Assembly: GCA_902803355.1 (NCBI GenBank)
Contig: CADCPP010000156.1
Coordinates: 1 to 11,148, forward strand
Length of the DNA stretch: 11,148 bases
Direction: 5' to 3'
Source: an uncultured Lachnospiraceae bacterium
Lineage (GTDB): Bacteria; Bacillota; Clostridia; Lachnospirales; Lachnospiraceae
Positions 6,241 through 11,148 of this stretch are shown here, piece after piece. Made by a program: the position numbers and the translations under genes. The notes under the pieces are model-generated. The model saw nothing but the letters and a program-made list of their open reading frames with translations, was not told the DNA's origin and did not search any database. The number at the start of each line of letters is the position of its first letter. The stretch's first letter is position 1.

Positions 6241-7100
6241 ACGCCTATCTTGCAAATGCTGAAAAAACAAAAGAAGTGATCGAGCGCCACGGCTTTGCCT
6301 TCCGCAAGCAGTTCGGCCAGAACTTTCTGATCGATTCCGCCGTTCCGGAGGCAATCGTGCGCGCGGCAGAGCTCACGAAGGACGATACGGTCCTGGAGAT
6401 CGGGCCCGGCATCGGCACCATGACGCAGTACCTTGCGGAGGCCGCCGGGCACGTGGTTGCCGTGGAGATCGACAAGACCCTCATTCCGGTGCTTGCCGAT
6501 ACCCTGGCGGGCTTTGACAACGTGACGGTGCTGCAGGGCGACATCTTAAAGACGGATCTTGGGGCAATCATTGATGAGGCCGGAGGCTCTGTGAAGGTAG
6601 TGGCGAACCTGCCGTATTACATCACAACGCCCATCATCATGAAGCTGCTTGCACAGGCGGAGGGAATCGGCCTGATCACCGTAATGGTGCAGGAAGAGGT
6701 CGCGGAGCGCATCGTGAGCGGACCGGGCAGCAAGGCCTACGGGGCCATCAGCCTGGGCGTGCAGTATTACGCGGAGCCGGAGATTGTGCGGAGCGTGCCG
6801 CCTCACTGCTTCATGCCGCAGCCGAAGGTGGCTTCCAGCGTGCTGAAGTTAAAGAGGCGGGAGAAGCCGCTCGTTACGCCGCAGGATGAGGCGCACATGT
6901 TTGCCTGCATCAAGGCGGCCTTCCTGCAGCGCAGAAAGACCCTGCCGAACGCCCTTTCCGGCTACGCGCCGCTTGCGGTGAGCCGGGATCAGGCGGCAGC
7001 CGCGCTTAAGGCCATGGGCCTGGATGAGCGGGCAAGAGGAGAGACCCTGGACCTTGCACAGTTTGCAAGGCTGAGTGATAGATTGGTGCAGGAAAGATAA
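6237..7100 (+). CDS. rsmA: 16S rRNA (adenine1518/1519-N6)-dimethyltransferase RsmA (KsgA)
   Basis: Dimethylates the two adjacent adenines in the 3'-terminal helix of 16S rRNA during late 30S maturation, using SAM; loss in other bacteria gives kasugamycin resistance. The 287 residues are the normal length. Motifs appear in order: KQFGQNFLID (24-33), the SAM loop LEIGPGIGT (53-61), the acidic ribose contact E77 in VAVEID, GDIL (101-104), the catalytic NLPYYIT (124-130), and FMPQPKVASSV (192-202), followed by the small helical C-terminal domain with FLQRRKTLPNAL (229-240). The ATG overlaps the tatD stop and has GGAG about 4 nt upstream. In Bacillus the nuclease gene rnmV lies between tatD and ksgA; here it is absent and the two genes are fused tightly. 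The stop is followed after 22 nt by the next gene. Confidence 0.97.
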   Translation: MNAYLANAEKTKEVIERHGFAFRKQFGQNFLIDSAVPEAIVRAAELTKDDTVLEIGPGIGTMTQYLAEAAGHVVAVEIDKTLIPVLADTLAGFDNVTVLQGDILKTDLGAIIDEAGGSVKVVANLPYYITTPIIMKLLAQAEGIGLITVMVQEEVAERIVSGPGSKAYGAISLGVQYYAEPEIVRSVPPHCFMPQPKVASSVLKLKRREKPLVTPQDEAHMFACIKAAFLQRRKTLPNALSGYAPLAVSRDQAAAALKAMGLDERARGETLDLAQFARLSDRLVQER

Positions 7101-7111
7101 GACCTGCAGTC

Positions 7112-7116
7112 AGGAG
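7112..7116 (+). promoter_or_regulatory. Ribosome binding site deciding a TTG start
   Basis: AGGAG lies 6 nt before the TTG at 7123, an optimal distance. The upstream in-frame ATG at 7075 lies inside rsmA and would add a 16-residue cysteine-containing segment before the basic, pre-membrane region. The TTG is therefore taken as the true start. Confidence 0.75.
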
Positions 7117-7122
7117 ACAGAG

Positions 7123-8283
7123 TTGGCAGAGAAAACGCGTCATTTGAGTGAGAAGAAGAAAAGGCACATCAACCGGAAGAGGCTGCTGCGCCTCGTTCTT
7201 ATCGTGCTTCTTGCTGCTGCGGCCATCGTTCTTCTTCTGCGCGCCTTCTCCCGCCGCAAATTTGGCGAGGCGGATCTGATCGATGAGGCGGAGCAGAGCG
7301 GCGGCGTGAACGTGGAGTATCTGCGCTTTGACGATAAGATCCTGCGCTATTCCCGCAACGGCGCGGCGCTGCTTAAGGCGGACGGCAAGGAACTTTGGAA
7401 TATCAGCTACAATTATGAATACCCGAAGGCGAAGCTGCAGGGCTCTTACGGCATGATCGCCGATATCGGCGGGACCGGGGCCTGCATCTTCGGAAAGGAC
7501 GGCATTACCGCGGCCATCCAGACCAATCAGAACATTTTGAATCTGGCGGTCTCCGGGAAAGGCACGGCGGTGCTGGCGCTGGAGGATGGGACCACGAGCC
7601 TGCTGCAGTTCTATGACCGCAGCGGAAAGAAGCTGGATATCTCCGCCACGCTGGAGATGTCGCTGAGCGGCTTCCCTATGGACATTGCGCTCTCGCCAGA
7701 CGGAAACGGCCTGGCGGTCGCTGCCGGGGCGTACGCGGGCGGCGGGCTTGCCGCGCAGATCGTCTTTTACAACTTTTCCGTGGGCAAGAATGAGACCAAC
7801 CGCCTGGTCGGCTATTTCAGCTATGAGAACGCCATCTTTCCGGAGCTTCGCTACATGGGCGCGGGAACGGTGGCCGCGGTGGGCGATGACCGCCTGGTCC
7901 TGTTCGATATGAGCACCGAGAACAAACCGCAGGTGGCGCAGGAGATCCGGTTTGATACCTCCCTGACGGCCGTGCATGTAGGCGGGACGTACGTTTCCGT
8001 GGTGCGTCCGGCGGCGGACGGCACGGGGCTGAATCTTGAGGTCTACGGCAGGAGCGGAAAGAAGGCGTTTGCGGCCCCCATCGCGGAGGTGCCGCGCTAT
8101 CTCGGAGACAGCGACGACTACGTGATCATGACCTCGGAATCCGGTCTGAAGATCTGGGACTATAAGGGCAAGCTGCGCTTTGAAGGCCTGCTGGCTCAGG
8201 ACGCGCAGACGGTCTTTGCCATGGACAGACGCACCCTTATCCAGCCTTCGGGCGGCTTTTTATATCGCTACCGCCTGCGTTAG
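7123..8283 (+). CDS. Membrane-anchored beta-propeller-like protein (DUF5711-like)
   Basis: A 386-residue protein without a known function; it resembles clostridial DUF5711 proteins. The N-terminus is strongly basic (residues 4-23) and is followed by one membrane helix (about 21-39) ending in AFSRRK, so the C-terminal 340 residues should lie outside the membrane. That part is made of repeated short beta-strand units typical of WD40/PQQ-like propellers: YSRNGAALLKADGKELW (76-92), CIFGKDG (121-127), YDRSGKKLD (164-172), IALSPDGNGLAV (188-199), VYGRSGKKAF (307-316), IWDYKGKLRFEG (344-355), and a terminal strand GGFLYRYRLR (377-386) that could close the ring. No catalytic motif was seen. It sits 22 nt after rsmA and 19 nt before a sensor kinase, so it may serve as an extracytoplasmic partner of that kinase; this is inference from position. 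The TTG start is set by the AGGAG site. Confidence 0.82.
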   Translation: MAEKTRHLSEKKKRHINRKRLLRLVLIVLLAAAAIVLLLRAFSRRKFGEADLIDEAEQSGGVNVEYLRFDDKILRYSRNGAALLKADGKELWNISYNYEYPKAKLQGSYGMIADIGGTGACIFGKDGITAAIQTNQNILNLAVSGKGTAVLALEDGTTSLLQFYDRSGKKLDISATLEMSLSGFPMDIALSPDGNGLAVAAGAYAGGGLAAQIVFYNFSVGKNETNRLVGYFSYENAIFPELRYMGAGTVAAVGDDRLVLFDMSTENKPQVAQEIRFDTSLTAVHVGGTYVSVVRPAADGTGLNLEVYGRSGKKAFAAPIAEVPRYLGDSDDYVIMTSESGLKIWDYKGKLRFEGLLAQDAQTVFAMDRRTLIQPSGGFLYRYRLR

Positions 8284-8302
8284 GCGGCATCAGGAACAAG
8301 AG

Positions 8303-9778
8303 ATGAAATTGGGGAAAAAACTGCTGATGATCTGCCTCTTTTTGATCGTGGTCCCGTCACTGATCCTGACCGCTTCGGTGTGGCTGATCAACAGGCTGCA
8401 AAGGCAGGAACTTAAGAAACAATATCAGCTGACGGAGAATGTGGATCCGTATTCGTTCAATGCGGCGCAGCGCTTTGACGCCATGATGCATATGATGGTG
8501 AACAATGCGGAGAAGGCCCGCGCAGAAGACGAAACCTGCGTGCTGAAGGAGAGCTATCTGACGGAGCTCAATAGCCGCATGCAGAACGTGGGCGGCTATA
8601 TTCTCGGCTGGCAGGAGAGCGGCTATTATTATGTGGGCGCATCCGGCTCGGAGGGCGTGCAGCAGTATCTGGCGGCTGATCCGCCGGCAGATGATAGGCA
8701 GAGTGTCTATTATACGGAAAACGAGCGGCAGTATCTGATCGGGAACTATTCCTTTACGAATTCGGACGGGACAAACGGGATCCTCTATCTGGTCACAAAT
8801 GTGACGGATTTCCTGCCGGCCCTGACCCGGATGATCGGCAGCTTCCTGGTGGTCGTGGCATTTGTTCTGCTGTTTTCCGTGCTGATCACGGGGAGCTGGC
8901 TGCGCTCCACCCTGGTGAAGCCGATCGGGAACCTGCAGGAAGCGACCAAGGCCATCAAAGACGGCAATCTGGAAGTGCCGCTTGAGATCTCCGGCGATGA
9001 TGAGGTGGCAGAGCTCTGCCGCGACTTCGAGGAGATGCGCCGCCATCTGAAGGAAGCAGCCGATGAGCAGCTGCAGATCGAAAAGAACAACAAGGTGCTG
9101 CTGAGCAATATCTCGCACGATCTGAAGACGCCCATCACGGCCATCAAGGGCTATGTGGAGGGCATCCGCGACGGCGTGGCCTCCTCCCCGGAGAAGCTGG
9201 ACAAATATCTGCATACCATTTACAATAAGGCCAACGATATGGACCGGCTGGTAGATGAGCTGACACTGTATTCGAAGATCGACACCAACCGCATTCCCTA
9301 CAACTTTACCAGGATCCCCGTGAAGGGCTATTTTGAGGACTGCGTGGACGAGCTCAGAGAAGAGCTGGAGGCGCAGAACATCGAGCTGAATTACCGCTGC
9401 AGCGTGGGCGAAGCCGTAAAGGTGGTGGGCGATCCGGAGCAGCTTAGGCGCGTGATCAACAACATCATTTCGAACTCGGTCAAATATATGGACAAGGAGA
9501 AAAAGGTCATCAGCATCCGCGTGATGGATGATGAATACAGCGTCCGGGCAGAGATCGAGGACAACGGCAAGGGGATCGCAAGCAAGGATATTCCATACAT
9601 TTTCGACCGCTTCTACCGCGCGGATTCCTCGCGGAATTCCTCGACCGGCGGCAGCGGGATCGGACTTTCCATCGTGAAAAAGATCGTGGAGGACCACGGC
9701 GGGCGCATCTGGGCGTCCAGCCGGGAAGGCGTCGGCACGACCATGACCATAGAACTGAGAAAATTCAAGGAGGCATGA
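8303..9778 (+). CDS. Sensor histidine kinase (HAMP, HisKA, HATPase)
   Basis: A 491-residue transmembrane sensor kinase that phosphorylates itself on histidine and passes the phosphate to the regulator encoded next. TM1 (about 8-30) and TM2 (about 177-199) flank an extracytoplasmic sensor region of some 145 residues, with many Tyr and Asn and no motif I recognise. HAMP follows (about 200-252, KPIGNLQEATKAI at 206-218). The dimerisation domain has the phospho-accepting H272 in ISHDLKTPITAIKG (270-283). The ATPase domain has an N box NNIISNSVKY (386-395), G1 DNGKGI (420-425), F box IFDRFYRADSS (433-443) and G2 GGSGIGLSI (449-457). All catalytic motifs are intact. The ATG at 8303 has AGGA 7 nt upstream; an earlier in-frame ATG at 8180 lies inside the preceding gene and adds no conserved sequence. 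The kinase gene precedes its regulator, the reverse of the usual order. Confidence 0.95.
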   Translation: MKLGKKLLMICLFLIVVPSLILTASVWLINRLQRQELKKQYQLTENVDPYSFNAAQRFDAMMHMMVNNAEKARAEDETCVLKESYLTELNSRMQNVGGYILGWQESGYYYVGASGSEGVQQYLAADPPADDRQSVYYTENERQYLIGNYSFTNSDGTNGILYLVTNVTDFLPALTRMIGSFLVVVAFVLLFSVLITGSWLRSTLVKPIGNLQEATKAIKDGNLEVPLEISGDDEVAELCRDFEEMRRHLKEAADEQLQIEKNNKVLLSNISHDLKTPITAIKGYVEGIRDGVASSPEKLDKYLHTIYNKANDMDRLVDELTLYSKIDTNRIPYNFTRIPVKGYFEDCVDELREELEAQNIELNYRCSVGEAVKVVGDPEQLRRVINNIISNSVKYMDKEKKVISIRVMDDEYSVRAEIEDNGKGIASKDIPYIFDRFYRADSSRNSSTGGSGIGLSIVKKIVEDHGGRIWASSREGVGTTMTIELRKFKEA

Positions 9779-9779
9779 G

Positions 9780-10469
9780 ATGAGCAAGATCTTGATCGTA
9801 GAAGACGAGAAGGACATCGCCGAGCTGGAGAAGGATTATCTGGAGCTCAGCGGTTTTGAAGTGGAGATCGCAACGGACGGCACCACAGGCCTTGACAAGG
9901 CGCTGAAAGAAGACTACGACCTGTACATTCTGGACCTGATGCTGCCGGGCGTGGACGGCTTTGAGATCTGCAAGCGGATCCGCGACGTGAAGGACACCCC
10001 CATTCTGATGGTCTCGGCCAAGAAGGATGATATCGATAAGATCAGAGGCCTGGGCCTCGGCGCGGACGACTATGTGACCAAGCCCTTCAGCCCCAGCGAG
10101 CTGGTGGCGAGGGTGAAGGCGCACCTTGCCCGCTATGACAGGCTGATCGGCTCGCAGGCGCAGAAGAATGAAGTGATCCAGATCCGCGGGCTGAAGATCG
10201 ACCGCACCGCGCGGCGCGTGTGGGTAAACGGCGAAGAAAAGCAGTTCACCACCAAGGAATTTGACCTGCTCACCTTCCTGGCCATGAACCCGAACCACGT
10301 GTTCACGAAGGAAGAACTCTTCCGGAACATCTGGGATATGGAGTCCGTGGGCGATATCGCGACCGTGACGGTGCACATCAAGAAGATCCGCGAGAAGGTG
10401 GAGATGGATACCTCCAAGCCGCAGTATATCGAGACCATCTGGGGCGTGGGCTACCGCTTCAAGATCTGA
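9780..10469 (+). CDS. OmpR/PhoB-family response regulator
   Basis: A 229-residue DNA-binding regulator, the likely partner of the kinase upstream. The receiver domain (1-115) has the acidic pair E8-D9, the phosphorylation site D52 in YILDLMLPG (49-57), S79 in MVSAK and K101 in YVTKPFSPSEL (98-108). A short linker leads to a winged-helix domain (about 130-229) with FTTKEFDLLTFLAMNP (145-160), the region of the recognition helix around ATVTVHIKKIREKVE, and the closing wing IWGVGYRFKI (220-229). A perfect AAGGAGG (9767-9773), inside the last codons of the kinase gene, lies 6 nt before the ATG, and the start is 1 nt past the kinase stop, so both are made together. Its targets cannot be read from this sequence; dyads in the gap downstream are possible sites but unproven. 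Confidence 0.96.
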   Translation: MSKILIVEDEKDIAELEKDYLELSGFEVEIATDGTTGLDKALKEDYDLYILDLMLPGVDGFEICKRIRDVKDTPILMVSAKKDDIDKIRGLGLGADDYVTKPFSPSELVARVKAHLARYDRLIGSQAQKNEVIQIRGLKIDRTARRVWVNGEEKQFTTKEFDLLTFLAMNPNHVFTKEELFRNIWDMESVGDIATVTVHIKKIREKVEMDTSKPQYIETIWGVGYRFKI

Positions 10470-10472
10470 CGG

Positions 10473-10485
10473 CCAGACGGTCTGG
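10473..10485. repeat. Perfect inverted repeat CCAGAC-G-GTCTGG
   Basis: A 13-nt perfect dyad begins 4 nt after the response regulator stop codon. As RNA it could fold with a shorter stem (CCAG/CTGG, 5-nt loop), but no T run follows, so it does not look like an intrinsic terminator. It could be a protein-binding site or chance. Confidence 0.35.
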
Positions 10486-10505
10486 GACTTGGACGCTGAA
10501 GCTGC

Positions 10506-10517
10506 GTTTCCGGAAAC
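10506..10517. repeat. Perfect palindrome GTTTCCGGAAAC
   Basis: A 12-nt perfect palindrome in the middle of the 75-nt gap between the response regulator and nth, ending 27 nt before the preferred nth start. It has no loop and no following T run. An operator role is possible; no second copy was noticed in the window. Confidence 0.35.
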
Positions 10518-10544
10518 TGCCAGATGCGGCGTGAGGTAAGGCTT

Positions 10545-11148
10545 ATGACGAAGGAAGAACGGGTGCGGGAGATCCTCGCGCGGCTGGATGAGCAGTATGG
10601 GACGGATCTTGCGTGCTATCTTGAGCACGAGGATGCCTGGCAGCTGCTCGTGGCGACCATCCTGTCCGCGCAGTGCACGGACGCGCGGGTGAACGAAGTG
10701 ACGCCGGGGCTCTTTGCGAAATATGACAGCATGGAAAAGTTTGCGGAGGCGCCTATCCACGAGCTGGAGGAGGCCATCCGCTCCACGGGCTTTTATCATA
10801 ATAAAGCGCGGAATATCAAGGCCTGCGCGCAGATGCTCCTGCGTGACTACGGCGGGCAGGTGCCCTCGGAGATCGAGGAGCTGGTAAAGCTCCCCGGGGT
10901 AGGGCGCAAGACGGCGAATGTGATCCGGGGAAACATCTTCCGCATTCCTTCCGTGGTGGTGGATACGCACGTGGGCAGGCTGTCAAGACGCCTTGGCCTG
11001 ACGGAGGCGCAGGACCCGGAGAAGGTGGAATATGACCTCATGGCCTGCATTCCGGAGGATCACTGGATCCTGATCAATCTGGATCTGATCGCGCTCGGAC
11101 GCAGCATCTGCAAGTCGCAGAGACCGCGCTGCGCGGAGTGCTTTTTGA
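10545..11148 (+). CDS. nth: Endonuclease III (partial, 3' end beyond window)
   Basis: DNA glycosylase/AP lyase of base-excision repair that removes oxidised pyrimidines. The 201 visible residues carry LLVATILSAQCTDARVN (34-50), the helix-hairpin-helix LPGVGRKTANV (116-126) with catalytic lysine K122, and the catalytic aspartate D140 in VVVDTHVGRL. The [4Fe-4S] cluster motif C-x6-C-x2-C-x5-C is present for its first three cysteines, C189, C196 and C199; the fourth would be encoded just past the edge. The frame is still open at the last base (one nucleotide into codon 202). The closing TGA is in another frame. GAGG lies 8 nt before this ATG. An in-frame ATG at 10524 would add seven residues but has a poorer ribosome site and no family support. 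The 75-nt gap from the regulator leaves open whether nth is in the same transcript. Confidence 0.94.
   Translation, partial: MTKEERVREILARLDEQYGTDLACYLEHEDAWQLLVATILSAQCTDARVNEVTPGLFAKYDSMEKFAEAPIHELEEAIRSTGFYHNKARNIKACAQMLLRDYGGQVPSEIEELVKLPGVGRKTANVIRGNIFRIPSVVVDTHVGRLSRRLGLTEAQDPEKVEYDLMACIPEDHWILINLDLIALGRSICKSQRPRCAECFL

Noticed and set aside
5512..6354. A 280-codon minus-strand frame opposite tatD
   Set aside because: It is antisense to a complete TatD enzyme, has no promoter or ribosome site, and no domain.
7006..7977. A 323-codon minus-strand frame opposite the end of rsmA and the propeller-like gene
   Set aside because: It overlaps two genes with good ribosome sites and shows no family motif; it is a composition artefact.
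8357..9817. A 486-codon open frame on the minus strand opposite the sensor kinase gene
   Set aside because: It is rich in His, Arg, Leu and Ile runs, has no recognisable domain, and mirrors a clear kinase. Long antisense frames are expected in GC-biased coding DNA.
9765..10970. A 401-codon open frame on the minus strand opposite the response regulator and nth
   Set aside because: It crosses two well-supported genes and their gap, with low-complexity His/Arg/Leu content and no domain.
1..11148. CRISPR arrays, tRNA or rRNA genes, insertion sequences, phage or integrase genes
   Set aside because: No spaced direct repeats, no tRNA-like folds, and no transposase or integrase motifs were seen on either strand.

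Overview
The window is ordinary-looking chromosomal DNA from what is most likely a GC-rich member of the Clostridia, probably Lachnospiraceae-like. The inference rests on the gene set (YhaM exoribonuclease, a single RlmCD-type rRNA methyltransferase, a VanZ-family protein, a DUF5711-like protein, tatD-rsmA), strong GGAGG-type ribosome sites, TTG starts and AT-rich promoters between GC-rich genes. No tRNA, rRNA, CRISPR array, insertion sequence or phage gene was seen.

There are two divergent gene groups around one AT-rich control region (about 5228-5448). The left group is on the minus strand, in transcription order: a VanZ-family membrane protein (5227-4766), a membrane-anchored HtrA-like protein with a PDZ domain and a degraded catalytic triad (4630-3275), YhaM (3255-2314), the 23S rRNA uracil-5-methyltransferase RlmD/RlmCD (2312-891), and a cation diffusion facilitator that runs off the left edge (843-1). 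The last three junctions are tight (19, 1 and 47 nt). A promoter is readable before the VanZ gene and another before the HtrA-like gene.

The right group is on the plus strand: TatD nuclease (5449-6240), RsmA/KsgA (6237-7100, ATGA overlap), a membrane-anchored beta-propeller-like protein resembling DUF5711 (7123-8283, TTG start), a sensor histidine kinase (8303-9778), an OmpR-type response regulator (9780-10469), and endonuclease III (from 10545, cut by the right edge). Gaps are at most 22 nt until the 75-nt gap before nth, which holds two perfect dyads. One promoter is readable ahead of tatD.

Functionally the window mixes RNA maintenance (RlmD, YhaM, RsmA), DNA quality control (TatD, Nth), metal export (CDF) and envelope or signalling functions (VanZ, HtrA-like, propeller protein, kinase, regulator). 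The best candidates for something little described are the DUF5711-like/kinase/regulator trio, which could be a three-part envelope sensor, and the HtrA-like protein that appears to have lost protease activity while keeping its PDZ domain. No stretch longer than 300 bases lacks a gene; the largest gene-free stretch is the 221-bp divergent region.
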